From contig NZ_JBHSTQ010000009.1 in the NCBI RefSeq assembly GCF_042660205.1, forward strand, positions 83,110 to 147,109: 64,000 bases of DNA, in the 5' to 3' direction. This stretch comes from Sporolactobacillus kofuensis. GTDB lineage: Bacteria; Bacillota; Bacilli; Bacillales; Sporolactobacillaceae. The position numbers and the translations under genes are program-made. Of this stretch, positions 1-8,913 are shown one piece after another (position 1 is the stretch's first letter; every line of letters starts with the position of its first letter). The notes under the pieces were generated by a model, which made no database searches, was not told where the DNA came from, and saw only the letters and a list, made by a program, of their open reading frames with translations.

Positions 1-310
1 GATCACAGAGATCAATAATTTCTTCCGGAATGTCGTCTACGGTTGTGCCGAATTCAATGCAAAGACCTGAAGTCTCGTGATCAATAATCTGTCGCGTATA
101 ATCAAGTCCCTCTTTAACCGATCGTTTCAACCATAGTCCAGTAGTTAGAATGAGATCATGTTTGCTGACATATGGAGCAGCATGTGTAATCTCGAGAATA
201 TGAACCCATCGAACTTCACGAAACACACCACGATCGCCAGCAATCAGGGCAGCACGCTGAAAAAGCGGCCGTTTCAGTACATCGATTACACAAAAAGGAC
301 GTTCATCCAT
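1..310 (-). CDS. adeR: PucR-family regulator, N-terminal part (AdeR-like), cut by window edge
   Basis: Reading the minus strand from an ATG at 310 gives an uninterrupted frame to the window edge (about 103 residues), starting MDERPFCVIDVLKRPLF and including VRWVHILE and LILTTGLWLK. These are hallmarks of the PucR N-terminal ligand-sensing domain, where the VRWVH.sE and L.LTTG segments are conserved. A purine-rich ribosome site (GGGAGGGG) lies 6-7 nt upstream. The gene is divergent from ald. In Bacillus subtilis the PucR-type activator AdeR is divergent from ald and activates it with alanine, so the same role is inferred here. The C-terminal helix-turn-helix lies outside the window, so only family and context can be judged. 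Confidence 0.75.
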   Translation of the reverse strand, partial: MDERPFCVIDVLKRPLFQRAALIAGDRGVFREVRWVHILEITHAAPYVSKHDLILTTGLWLKRSVKEGLDYTRQIIDHETSGLCIEFGTTVDDIPEEIIDLCD

Positions 311-354
311 GAATAAGCCCCTCCCAATGTCGTATTAACTGCCTTTATTTGTCA

Positions 355-383
355 TGTTATCTAACACGGAACGAAAATGTCAA
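355..383 (-). promoter_or_regulatory. Candidate promoter of the adeR-like gene
   Basis: On the minus strand a perfect -35 TTGACA (383-378) is followed after 16-17 nt by GATAAC/ATAACA, a weak -10. It lies about 45 nt upstream of the adeR-like start, within the 274-nt divergent region shared with ald. I could not pick a convincing sigma-A promoter for ald itself in this region. Confidence 0.35.
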
Positions 384-584
384 GTAATTTACCAAATCAC
401 TAGACAAAACGTATGATGAAACGAACTGATTTTGTTTGTACTATTCTAACTAAGGGATAACACGGAAGTGATCTAAAGGGATGAGTTACATTTCTGGTAC
501 GAGTAAAGAAACAATTCATCGGCATAGATCAAGTTATCTGGCTATTCAATCATTGGTAGTACTAAAAATAGGGGGCAAACACTC

Positions 585-1721
585 ATGATTATCGGTATTC
601 CGAAAGAATTGAAGAACAACGAACGTCGTGTCGCAATCACTCCAGCAGGTACTTATCATTTAGTACAAGAAGGTAATATCGTTTACGTTGAGACACTCGC
701 TGGAGCGGGTGCCGGATTTTCAGATCAGCAATACGAAGAAGCCGGAGCAGTGATCACCTCAGCTGAAAAAGCATGGTCCGCTGAAATGGTTATTAAAGTG
801 AAAGAACCTGAAGCTGAAGAATTCCATTTCTTCCATGAAGGATTAATTCTGTTCACCTATCTCCATCTTGCTCCTGCAGTCGCTGCCGGTCTGACAAAAG
901 CGCTCGTTGATAACAAGGTTGTCTCTATTGCGTATGAAACCGTACAACGTGCGGACCGTGTATTGCCGCTCCTTCAACCAATGAGCGAAGTTGCAGGAAG
1001 AATGGCTGTTCAAATCGGTGCTCAATATCTTGAAAAATTCAGTGATGAAGCCGGAAAAGGTATTCTGCTTGGTGGTGTTCCTGGTGTATCACGCGGAAAA
1101 GTGACGATCATTGGTGGCGGTATTGTTGGAACAAACGCTGCAAAAATAGCTGTTGGGCTTGGTGCTGATGTTACGATTCTTGACATTAGTGCTGATCGAC
1201 TTCGTGATCTTGATGATATTTTTGGGAACTCATTGAATACAGTAATGTCCAATCCATATAATATTGCTGAATCCGTTAAAGAAGCTGACCTTGTAATCGG
1301 AGCTGTCTTAATTCCAGGTGCAAAAGCTCCAAAGCTTGTCACTGAAGAAATGGTTGCTTCGATGAAAGAAAACTCGGTCATTGTCGACGTTGCTATAGAC
1401 CAAGGCGGTGTGGTTGAAACGTCTGATCACAGCACAACGCATGATGATCCTACGTATACGAAGCATGGCGTCATTCATTATGCTGTTGCGAATATGCCTG
1501 GTGCAGTACCTAACACGTCTACGCTTGCTCTGACGAATGTTACTATTCCTTACGCTGCAAAGATCGCGAGCAAGGGCTTTATAAAAGCATGTCTAGAAGA
1601 TGAAGCATTACTTAGAGGTTTGAACACATTGGATGGGTTTGTTACATTCAAAGCTGTGGCAGACGCACATGGTTTGGAATACAAGTGCGCAAAGGATTTG
1701 CTCGGAACAGCAAAAGTTTGA
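585..1721 (+). CDS. ald: Alanine dehydrogenase
   Basis: NAD-dependent L-alanine dehydrogenase interconverts alanine with pyruvate and ammonia. It is used for alanine catabolism and in Bacillus is important for sporulation. The 378-residue length is typical of the family. The N-terminus MIIGIPKELKNNERRVAITP carries the pyruvate-binding Arg-15. The active-site lysine region KVKEPE is near residue 73 and YLHLAP with the catalytic His is near residue 94. A Rossmann motif GGGIVGTNAAK lies at about 177-187. An AGGGGG ribosome site is about 10 nt before the ATG. The gene is monocistronic, divergent from a PucR/AdeR-like gene and followed by a clear terminator. Confidence 0.97.
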   Translation: MIIGIPKELKNNERRVAITPAGTYHLVQEGNIVYVETLAGAGAGFSDQQYEEAGAVITSAEKAWSAEMVIKVKEPEAEEFHFFHEGLILFTYLHLAPAVAAGLTKALVDNKVVSIAYETVQRADRVLPLLQPMSEVAGRMAVQIGAQYLEKFSDEAGKGILLGGVPGVSRGKVTIIGGGIVGTNAAKIAVGLGADVTILDISADRLRDLDDIFGNSLNTVMSNPYNIAESVKEADLVIGAVLIPGAKAPKLVTEEMVASMKENSVIVDVAIDQGGVVETSDHSTTHDDPTYTKHGVIHYAVANMPGAVPNTSTLALTNVTIPYAAKIASKGFIKACLEDEALLRGLNTLDGFVTFKAVADAHGLEYKCAKDLLGTAKV

Positions 1722-1783
1722 TTGAATCATTGGTACGTTTAAGTCTTTTAAATTGTCATTCTGTGGCTCTTAATAATAACTGA

Positions 1784-1813
1784 CCCCCTGCTAATCTACA
1801 GGGGGATTTTTTT
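1784..1813 (+). terminator. Rho-independent terminator of ald
   Basis: CCCCCTG (1784-1790) pairs with CAGGGGG (1799-1805) across an 8-nt loop and is followed by a T-run. It lies about 60 nt after the ald stop codon. Confidence 0.85.
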
Positions 1814-1985
1814 GCAAGAAAAACTGGATGACAAGTCCTTGATCTTGCAACAATTATGCTTCGATTGCTTGATTGCCACGAGACATTTCGTACAACAGGC
1901 AATTGTTTGCATGGGTTATCTGGCACCTTGATCCAGGCTTCTCGCATCTTTGCTCATTTTTGAGCAAGAGTTTATAAACGTTTAT
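1814..1985. repeat. Dispersed intergenic repeat, copy 1 (5' half best conserved)
   Basis: This segment shares GTCCTTGATCTTG and ATTATGCTTCGATTGCT, separated by a few bases, with copy 2 near 25370. Its right part keeps only the CTCGCA element and a vaguely similar AT-rich tail. It fills the gap between the ald terminator and the ASCH gene. No credible ORF, RNA gene or transposase is seen inside it. Boundaries are approximate. Confidence 0.6.
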
Positions 1986-2089
1986 CCATGTAAATCGAGC
2001 ATTTTATATTTTCTTCCAAGCGGTGTCCCGCTACTCTCAATCGGCCATGACTATTTTTATCTAAAAAAGATGATTATTCATTTACTCCT

Positions 2090-2542
2090 TTAGATTCTTG
2101 ATGCATAACAATCCACCACTTTAAATCGTTCACAAACAACAAGCATGTCGTTACGAAACGTGCGACCGATTTCAGCAAGTTCTTTTTTGAAAAATTCTTC
2201 ATGCACTGCATACCAGTACCGATAACTGCGATCCCCTTCCCCTTCTGCATATGCGTGAGAAGCAGGTACCTCGTTCATCGGCATCACCGTTACATCTATC
2301 GTTCTTGTGATACACGCTGGTTCATCCTGGCTATTAAGAATAATATTGAATTCGCCAACTTTTGGCAACGTTTCATGTTCGAGCTCATAGAAGAGATACG
2401 CGGAACACGTTGCTGTCTTAATTCCCTTCAGCACAAGATCTGCCAAATGGTCCGGATCAGCCCCGAATTTCCATGCAGTTACCGTCGCTGGCTCGTTACC
2501 TTGCCAAAATTGTTTCCAATATGTTTCCGATGCTTGATTCAC
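2090..2542 (-). CDS. ASCH domain protein (YhfF-like)
   Basis: ASCH domains are beta-barrel folds related to PUA and are thought to bind RNA or nucleotides; no function is established for this subgroup. Visible features are the family-typical GIKTATCSAYLFYE segment, the AEGEGDRSYRYWYAVHEEFF block and a C-terminal strand ending near VVCERFKVV. I place the start at a GTG (2542) preceded by AAGGGG with 9 nt spacing, giving 150 residues, the usual length. Longer in-frame versions would run into the next gene. It is the last gene of a five-gene operon containing an MccF-like peptidase, a nucleotidyltransferase and a GNAT. Confidence 0.85.
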   Translation of the reverse strand: MNQASETYWKQFWQGNEPATVTAWKFGADPDHLADLVLKGIKTATCSAYLFYELEHETLPKVGEFNIILNSQDEPACITRTIDVTVMPMNEVPASHAYAEGEGDRSYRYWYAVHEEFFKKELAEIGRTFRNDMLVVCERFKVVDCYASRI

Positions 2543-2555
2543 GTGATTCGTCCCC

Positions 2556-3551
2556 TTACGTACCCAATTTGTTAATCCATACTGATGGATGACTTTCATT
2601 TGCATCAATTGAAACTTCCGCACCGATTGGCATCGTTAGCATCGGTTGGGTGTGACAACAGTCAAAATTAGCAATAATAGGTACTCTTGTACCATGCAAA
2701 ACTTCAAGCAATAGATCCAATGGTGTTCGTCCGGTACCCTCATCATCAAACCGTTCATGCTTCCCAAGAAGGATGCCACGGATCCGATCAAAGACTCCAT
2801 TAACTTTCAACAAAGAAAAATTTTTTTCTACCTGTGATGCATTCTTCTGAGAATCTTCGATAAGTAAAATGTCCCCTTCTTTTATTTCAGGCATATATGG
2901 ACTTCCCCAAAAACCATTGATCGTGTTTAGATTTCCGCCTATGAGTCTTCCTGTTGCGTTTCCACCATTAACACCTATCCAATGATTTTGTCGGCGTGCT
3001 TTCTCCCGTTCCATTCTTTCCCAATTGATTCCTTCGTCCGTCCAATATTGGGGCTTTGGCACTTCAAAAGGAAATTGTATCGTTTGACAAAACATTTTAT
3101 CAAAATATCTATAGGTTTCATCAACATAGGGTGGAAATTCACCAAAAGATGGCACTAGGGCAGGACCGTAATAGACTTGAAAACCCGTCTGAGCGTATAT
3201 GGCAAGAAGAATTGCCGTAACATCTGAGTAGCCGATCATGATTTTCGGATTTTTCTTAAATGCATCATAGTCAATATAAGGAAGTAGCGCGTTTGAATTT
3301 GTACCCCCAATAGTTGACATAATCATTTTTATGTCCTTAGTTTGGATCAACTGATTTAACTCATCCGCACGTTCCTCAATTGAACCTGACCGATAATAAT
3401 CCGATTTGCCCGTTAAACGTCCTTCAATGATTTGAAATCCCTTTGATTCAAGAAATTGTTTCGCCCTTGCAAAACGCTTTGGCGATGTTGCCGTAATCGG
3501 AGATGATGGAGAATAAATCCCGATCTTATCCCCCTTTTCCAAAAAATACAT
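2556..3551 (-). CDS. Serine peptidase S66, MccF-like (microcin C immunity type)
   Basis: A 331-residue protein of the LD-carboxypeptidase family. The nucleophile Ser lies in IMIGYSDVTA (about S109). The catalytic Glu follows in ILLIED and the His in FDCCHTQPMLTMPIG. The first domain has GGTNSNALLPYID, the signature of the MccF branch, where true LdcA enzymes have GGYGT-type sequences (compare ykfA in this window). MccF enzymes hydrolyse the amide of aminoacyl-nucleotide antibiotics such as processed microcin C. The start at 3551 leaves a 4-nt gap to the upstream nucleotidyltransferase. The context, with a GNAT and a nucleotidyltransferase, fits detoxification, but the substrate is unknown. 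Confidence 0.88.
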   Translation of the reverse strand: MYFLEKGDKIGIYSPSSPITATSPKRFARAKQFLESKGFQIIEGRLTGKSDYYRSGSIEERADELNQLIQTKDIKMIMSTIGGTNSNALLPYIDYDAFKKNPKIMIGYSDVTAILLAIYAQTGFQVYYGPALVPSFGEFPPYVDETYRYFDKMFCQTIQFPFEVPKPQYWTDEGINWERMEREKARRQNHWIGVNGGNATGRLIGGNLNTINGFWGSPYMPEIKEGDILLIEDSQKNASQVEKNFSLLKVNGVFDRIRGILLGKHERFDDEGTGRTPLDLLLEVLHGTRVPIIANFDCCHTQPMLTMPIGAEVSIDANESHPSVWINKLGT

Positions 3552-3555
3552 ACAC

Positions 3556-4338
3556 TCACTTCTTTCTAGATTCAACACATTGATTTATCTCATTGAGCAT
3601 AAAAGCACTAAATGGGATTCGAACGTTAATCGGAACATTTGTGTCCAAAACGAATGATCGATAGTTGTCCAATGAACATTGAATCACCTTATGCCAACGA
3701 AGATCCAATGCTTTTAATGCCCACTCTGCACCTTGAACTTTTGACATCACTTTTCCGCTTCTTAAATAACCAAGAACGCGACATAGATTGAGGATCGTGT
3801 ACGTGGGCTGGTTGATGATCATTTCTGGCGCGTCCTTAATATCATTAAAAATGCTTTTAAAATAATAGTGTTCAGGTACTTCGCCAAATACTTCTGCAAT
3901 TGGCTTCCCATAGAGAACGATACCGCATTGTTTGATCACTGTGAAGTGACCGGCAAGATCAGGATCTGTCTTGCCATCCGTTGCACATAAGCGACTAGGC
4001 TCTTTAAGATAAGTATCCCGCCACATCATTGAATAATGAAGTTCATAAGGCGTAGGATAACAAAAATGCCGGCAATGCATTGCCAGCACAACACTCATCT
4101 CGAATCCTTTTAACGGAGCTCTTTCGTAATTTTTTTCAAGTACAGTAAGTAAGGCCAATTTTTCCGTAATGGTTAGCTTGGTTTTGACTACCACGATGAA
4201 ATCAAGATCACTTTTAAGTGGATGATAACAACCAAAAGCTAATGATCCATGAACATAGAGACCGACGAATTGGTCACCTAAAAGATCAATATACTTATTT
4301 TTGATCGTATCGAGGATCTCCCATGCTTGCACACACAT
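3556..4338 (-). CDS. Aminoglycoside adenylyltransferase-like nucleotidyltransferase
   Basis: 260 residues. The N-terminal polymerase-beta-like nucleotidyltransferase core shows GSLAFGCYHPLKSDLDFIVVV at about residues 31-51, with the paired metal-binding Asp residues (DLD). A C-terminal helical region containing ILNLCRVLGYLRSGKVMSK and GAEWALKAL matches the AadA/ANT(9) and DUF4111 type. These enzymes adenylate spectinomycin, streptomycin or related alcohols, but many Bacillales members are chromosomal and their substrates are unproven. The ATG directly follows the TGA of the GNAT gene, with GGCGGAG just upstream; a GTG two codons later has better spacing. Translation is probably coupled. Confidence 0.82.
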   Translation of the reverse strand: MCVQAWEILDTIKNKYIDLLGDQFVGLYVHGSLAFGCYHPLKSDLDFIVVVKTKLTITEKLALLTVLEKNYERAPLKGFEMSVVLAMHCRHFCYPTPYELHYSMMWRDTYLKEPSRLCATDGKTDPDLAGHFTVIKQCGIVLYGKPIAEVFGEVPEHYYFKSIFNDIKDAPEMIINQPTYTILNLCRVLGYLRSGKVMSKVQGAEWALKALDLRWHKVIQCSLDNYRSFVLDTNVPINVRIPFSAFMLNEINQCVESRKK

Positions 4339-4773
4339 TCACTCCGCCAGCTCTTTCCTAAATACATAACTTGTCTTGTCATAGCCCATTTTTTCTTGAT
4401 AAAAACGATGGGCATCTTGTCGTTGCAAACCGGTGGATAAAGAAATAACTGAATAGCCATGTGCCCCCGCCCATTGTTCTACAGCATCTAGTAATTGCTT
4501 CCCATAACCTTTAGATCGACAAGCTTCATCTGTAACCAAATCACAGACCCACACCGAGGGACCATTATATAAAGTAGTCATCGGCATAAAACCCGTAACC
4601 GCTACAATTTGTTCCTGCTCAATCAATGCCATTAAATGATACCCTTCATTTTGGGAAGCTTGATTAACGAGTTCAAGGTATGTGTCTTCATTCACCGTTC
4701 TTCTTAACTGTCTTATTACAGGAAAGGCAGCCTTCCATTCCTCCACAGTCTTTAATTCACGAATACTGCTCAT
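4339..4773 (-). CDS. GNAT family N-acetyltransferase
   Basis: 144 residues with a complete GNAT fold. Motif A is VCDLVTDEACRSKGYGKQLL at about residues 73-92, with the acetyl-CoA-binding R/Q-x-x-G-x-G/A version R-S-K-G-Y-G. A C-terminal motif B region, HRFYQEKMGYDKTSYVF, follows. The family transfers acetyl groups to amines; the substrate is unknown. The start ATG overlaps the stop of the upstream small membrane gene (ATGA), and the stop abuts the nucleotidyltransferase start, so the three are transcribed and translated together. Confidence 0.88.
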   Translation of the reverse strand: MSSIRELKTVEEWKAAFPVIRQLRRTVNEDTYLELVNQASQNEGYHLMALIEQEQIVAVTGFMPMTTLYNGPSVWVCDLVTDEACRSKGYGKQLLDAVEQWAGAHGYSVISLSTGLQRQDAHRFYQEKMGYDKTSYVFRKELAE

Positions 4774-4958
4774 TTGGGTTCGCCCGTCGATTCATTTTGA
4801 GATTGATTATCTTTTCGAAGTTCATCGCGAATCTCGCGAAGATATCGATTGTGTTCTTTCATTAAATTTACAACGTGAATGATCATATAGATCACAAATA
4901 CCCAGAACGCAATGATAATGAGAATAGAAAAAAAGCCAAAGCCAAAACCTGCCATCAT
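4770..4958 (-). CDS. Small single-pass membrane protein
   Basis: 62 residues: a glycine/phenylalanine-rich N-terminus, one strong hydrophobic segment (ILIIIAFWVFVIYMIIHVV, about residues 12-30), then a charged, probably helical tail ending in a disordered polar stretch. AAGGAG lies 9 nt before the ATG, and the stop overlaps the next start by 4 nt, both of which support a real gene. It resembles small Bacillales membrane proteins of unknown function. As first gene of the operon it could anchor the detoxification module at the membrane, but that is speculation. Confidence 0.7.
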   Translation of the reverse strand: MMAGFGFGFFSILIIIAFWVFVIYMIIHVVNLMKEHNRYLREIRDELRKDNQSQNESTGEPK

Positions 4959-4993
4959 CAGAACCCGCTCCTTTTGTTTCCATATCTAAGGGA

Positions 4994-6715
4994 TTACATA
5001 GTCCTACTAAATTGTGATTCATACAATCGGCTGTACACGCCGCCTTTTTTCAACAACTGGTCATGTGTACCTTGCTCATCTATTCCATTTTCCGTAACCA
5101 CAACAATACGATCAGCATTTTTGATCGTCGCGAGGCGATGCGCAATAATCAGTGTTGTCCGCCCTTCAGAAAGTGTTTCAAGGGATTGTTGAATAACGAG
5201 TTCTGTCGCAGTATCAAGTGCGGAGGTCGCCTCGTCCAAAATCAGAATAGAAGGATCTTTCAAGAACATGCGCGCAATCGAAAGTCGCTGTTTCTGTCCA
5301 CCTGACAGTTTGACGCCACGCTCTCCGACAACAGTCTCCAGTCCATTCGGCATACGAGCGACCGTTTCCTCTAAATTCGCTAATTTGATCACACGCCAAA
5401 TTTCCTCATCTGTTGCATCCAATTTTCCGTACGCAACATTTTCGCGAAGCGTTCCCGAAAAGAGAAAGACATCTTGTTGAACGAGCCCGATATGCTTTCT
5501 TAATGACGCCAATTTTAAATCACGAATATCGATACCGTCTATCATTATTCGCCCAGTGGACACATCATAAAATCGGGGTAACAGACTACATAATGTTGTC
5601 TTTCCTGCACCTGTTGGGCCAACAAATGCAACCGTCTCACCTGGATGAATATGTAAATTGATGTGAGTTAGCACTGGTTTTTTCCCTTCATAGCCAAACG
5701 TTACATCACAATAATCAATCGCTCCATAAATGGCGTCTATTGTGATCGCATCCTGCCTATCCACAATCTCCGGTGCTTGATTCTTCAATTTCATAAATCG
5801 CTTGAAACCGGCAATTCCTTTTGGATAGAGTTCAATAATCGCGTTAAACTTTTCAATCGGTTGAACAAATACATTAGAAAGAAGCAAAAAAGCAACAAAT
5901 TGACCACTGCTGAGCTGGCCGTGAATAACAAACCAAGAACCGCTTACTAATGTGAATAAAGTGATTAAGCGCATAAAGAAATAGTTTGTTGTGACACTCG
6001 TTGCCATAATTTTATAAGAAAATAATTTTGCTTTCCTGTAGATTTTATTATTTTCTTTGAATTGATTCTTTTCATAGCCCTCATTCGAGAATGCCTGCAC
6101 GACACGTACGCCACCAACCGCATTCTCAACATTTGCGTTAAATAGAGCAATATCTTGATAGATTTGATCGGTTGCATGCGTCATTTTCATGTTAAAAAGC
6201 GTGATGAATGCGCCAAGTATTGGCACCAGAACAAACGTAATACAAGCTAGTTTCCAATTGATGGATAGCATTAAAAAAAAGGCTCCGAATAACGACATGA
6301 GTGCGATAAAGATATCCTCGGGACCATGATGCGCCGTTTCACCAATATCAAAAAGATCAGTTGTTAGTCGTGACATCATATGACCGGTTTTGTTGTTATC
6401 AAAGAAATGAAAAGATTGTCTCTGGATGTGTTCAAATAATTCTTGTCGAATATCCGTTTCAATATTGATGCCCAGCATATGCCCCCAATACGTGACAACG
6501 TAATGCATCAGCGTATTCACAATGTAGAAAAACAGAAGTCCTGCAGTTGCTAAGAGAATGATCGACCAATCCTTTCCAGGAAGCAATCGATCAATCACCT
6601 GATTTACAGCGATTGGAAACAAAAGTTCGAGTAAAGCAAGGAAAACTGCACAAGTAAAATCAAGAAAAAACAATTTCTTGTATGGTTTATAGTAGGATAA
6701 AAAGCGCCAAATCAC
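4994..6715 (-). CDS. ABC exporter, fused permease and ATPase (multidrug/lipid type)
   Basis: 573 residues, a half-transporter. The N-terminal six-helix exporter domain (about 1-310) contains the coupling-helix motif QSFHFFDNNKTGHMMSRLTTD. The ATPase domain has Walker A GPTGAGKT, Q-loop QQDVFLFSG, signature LSGGQKQR, Walker B ILILDEATSALD and the switch HR in IIAHRLATI. The family exports drugs, lipids or peptides as a dimer; the partner may be a second copy of itself. The start is GTG (6715) with GAGAGGG 6 nt upstream. Only 23 nt separate it from nadE, so the two are probably co-transcribed. Confidence 0.93.
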   Translation of the reverse strand: MIWRFLSYYKPYKKLFFLDFTCAVFLALLELLFPIAVNQVIDRLLPGKDWSIILLATAGLLFFYIVNTLMHYVVTYWGHMLGINIETDIRQELFEHIQRQSFHFFDNNKTGHMMSRLTTDLFDIGETAHHGPEDIFIALMSLFGAFFLMLSINWKLACITFVLVPILGAFITLFNMKMTHATDQIYQDIALFNANVENAVGGVRVVQAFSNEGYEKNQFKENNKIYRKAKLFSYKIMATSVTTNYFFMRLITLFTLVSGSWFVIHGQLSSGQFVAFLLLSNVFVQPIEKFNAIIELYPKGIAGFKRFMKLKNQAPEIVDRQDAITIDAIYGAIDYCDVTFGYEGKKPVLTHINLHIHPGETVAFVGPTGAGKTTLCSLLPRFYDVSTGRIMIDGIDIRDLKLASLRKHIGLVQQDVFLFSGTLRENVAYGKLDATDEEIWRVIKLANLEETVARMPNGLETVVGERGVKLSGGQKQRLSIARMFLKDPSILILDEATSALDTATELVIQQSLETLSEGRTTLIIAHRLATIKNADRIVVVTENGIDEQGTHDQLLKKGGVYSRLYESQFSRTM

Positions 6716-6738
6716 CGGCTTCCCTCTCTTTCGCTCTT

Positions 6739-8661
6739 TTAAAGTTCATCCATCCACAGCTGCCGACTTGCGTCTGAAGGCATGCGCCAATCCCCTCGTG
6801 GTGACAAGCTGACCGTTCCGACTTTTGGTCCATCTGGAATCGCCGAGCGTTTAAATTGCATTGCAAAGAAACGTTTGATGAACATCTGAAGCCACTTCCG
6901 GATCGTTGCTTCATCATAGGTATCGGAAAATGCTTGTTTTGCAAGAAATAGAATTTTTGCAGGTGCGAATGCATTGCGTACGAAATAGTAAAGGAAGAAA
7001 TCGTGAAGTTCATAAGGCCCGACAATATCCTCAGTCTTCTGTGAAATTTTTCCTTCACTACTTTTCGGAAGGAGTTCAGGTGTCACCGGTGTGTCAAGCA
7101 CATCTATGAGAATGGCAGCAATTTCTGCATTTGTTTCTTCTTCAGCTACATAACGAACCAAATAGCGTACAAGAGTTTTTGGTACGGAGCAATTTACCGC
7201 ATACATGGACATATGATCACCGTTATAGGTGCTCCATCCGAGAGCCATTTCGGAAAGGTCACCGGTACCGATCACTAACCCGCCTTCCTTGTTGGCTATA
7301 TCCATCAAGATTTGGGTGCGTTCACGCGCCTGTACATTCTCATACGTAACATCATGAATGGCAGGGTCATGACCAATATCCTTAAAGTGCTGGAGGCATG
7401 CCGCGACTATAGACACTTCACGAAAATCTGTTTCAAGCTTTTTACAAAGAGAAACAGCATTTTGATAAGTTCTGTCCGTAGTACCGAATCCTGGTAACGT
7501 CACGGTAACAATGTCTTTATGATCGTAGCCAAGCATATCAAAGGTTTTTACAATGACAAGTAAAGCTAGGGTTGAATCCAATCCACCTGAAATTCCAATA
7601 ACTGCTTTTTTCATTCCGGTATGCTCCATACGCTTCGCAAGCGCAGCAGACTGAATATTAAAGATCTCACTGCACCTCAATTCCCTCTGCTTAAGATCAG
7701 AAGGAACAAACGGATGCTTATCTACTGTACGATCAAATTTTCCGTATGCCATATCGTTAAATCTGAAAGTCACATGACGAATCGCGTATGGGGCGATAGA
7801 AGTTGCTTCTCGGAAACTGATGTTCTTAATCCGCTGCAAATTCAGACGATCAAGATCAATGATCGATGTGACAATTTCATTCGTTCTCTGGAATCGCGTA
7901 TTCTGCTTCACTAAGTTGCCATTCTCTGCAATGAGCATCTCACCACCAAAGACGACATCGGTCGATGACTCTCCGGTTCCGGCTCCTGCATAAATATAAG
8001 AACCCATGCATTTCGCACTTTGCGATTCAACAAGTGAACGTCGATAATCAGATTTGCTTACGACTTCATTTGATGCTGAGAGATTACCAATGACTTGAGC
8101 CCCATGAAGACTTAGGTAACTGCTTGGCGGAACCACACTCCACAAATCTTCACAGATTTCAAATCCAAACTGGCAAACCCCACTCTGAAAGAGCAAATCG
8201 GTACCAAAAGGCACATCTTTTTGGAATGACAAAGTCACCAGTTGATTAAGAACACCTTGTCCGGAAGTAAACCAGCGGCGTTCATAAAATTCTTCATAGT
8301 TCGGTATGTATTGTTTTGGAACGATGCCAAGGACTTTCCCTTCAAAAATGAGGTACGCACAATTATAGACATTTGTTTGTGCGTAGAGCGGAGCACCGAC
8401 TGCAATCAATAGATCTTTACCTTTGCTGTACTCGCAAATCGTCTTAACCCCGGCTTCTGACTCATCCAACAACACTTTTTGCAAGAATAAATCTGCACAA
8501 GTATAGGATGTAATGCTGAGCTCTGGGAAAACAATAAGCTTCACCTTTTGATCGACTGCTTCATCGATACACTTCTTAATATTGTCCACATTTGCGCGGA
8601 CATCTGCGACACGTGTCACCGGACATGCTGCAGCAACACGAATAAAATTCAATGCTGTCAT
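6739..8661 (-). CDS. nadE: Glutamine-dependent NAD+ synthetase
   Basis: 640 residues in two domains. The N-terminal nitrilase-like glutaminase carries Glu-47 in FPELSITSYT, a Lys near GIVPKQYIPNY and Cys in FGFEICEDLW. The C-terminal ATP-pyrophosphatase has ISGGLDSTLALLV near 355-367 and GTGDLSEMALGWSTYNGDHM. It amidates nicotinate adenine dinucleotide to NAD+ using ammonia channelled from glutamine. GGAGGG lies 6 nt before the ATG. Many Bacillus species instead use a short, ammonia-dependent NadE of about 275 residues, so the long form is notable here. Confidence 0.96.
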   Translation of the reverse strand: MTALNFIRVAAACPVTRVADVRANVDNIKKCIDEAVDQKVKLIVFPELSITSYTCADLFLQKVLLDESEAGVKTICEYSKGKDLLIAVGAPLYAQTNVYNCAYLIFEGKVLGIVPKQYIPNYEEFYERRWFTSGQGVLNQLVTLSFQKDVPFGTDLLFQSGVCQFGFEICEDLWSVVPPSSYLSLHGAQVIGNLSASNEVVSKSDYRRSLVESQSAKCMGSYIYAGAGTGESSTDVVFGGEMLIAENGNLVKQNTRFQRTNEIVTSIIDLDRLNLQRIKNISFREATSIAPYAIRHVTFRFNDMAYGKFDRTVDKHPFVPSDLKQRELRCSEIFNIQSAALAKRMEHTGMKKAVIGISGGLDSTLALLVIVKTFDMLGYDHKDIVTVTLPGFGTTDRTYQNAVSLCKKLETDFREVSIVAACLQHFKDIGHDPAIHDVTYENVQARERTQILMDIANKEGGLVIGTGDLSEMALGWSTYNGDHMSMYAVNCSVPKTLVRYLVRYVAEEETNAEIAAILIDVLDTPVTPELLPKSSEGKISQKTEDIVGPYELHDFFLYYFVRNAFAPAKILFLAKQAFSDTYDEATIRKWLQMFIKRFFAMQFKRSAIPDGPKVGTVSLSPRGDWRMPSDASRQLWMDEL

Positions 8662-8733
8662 TACTTACCCTCCGATCAGGCTTTACCTGATGAACTATTC
8701 AGTCAAAATAAGCCTGCACCTTCAAATATTGTG

Positions 8734-8759
8734 AAAAAGCCTCCCAACTACAGAGAGGC
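8734..8759 (-). terminator. Terminator downstream of the ykf operon
   Basis: On the minus strand GCCTC (8759-8755) pairs with GAGGC (8743-8739) and is followed by TTTTT. It lies between the ykfC stop (8914) and the nadE start, and is consistent with the end of the ykfABC transcript. The stem is short. Confidence 0.6.
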
Positions 8760-8913
8760 CAATAAGCATCATCATCTATTTTACGTGCATCTCTCTTAAA
8801 CGATCCATTCAAATGCATGAATTAGATTCATTTTAATGCCGCCCTGATCAATTGTCAACGACTGGAAGTCCTCATACAGGATCTATTTTATAGTCAAAAA
8901 ATAAATGCAGTAT

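Noticed and set aside
1756..1947. 63-codon minus-strand ORF after ald
   Set aside because: It reads through the ald terminator and repeat copy 1, has no ribosome site and no protein-like composition.
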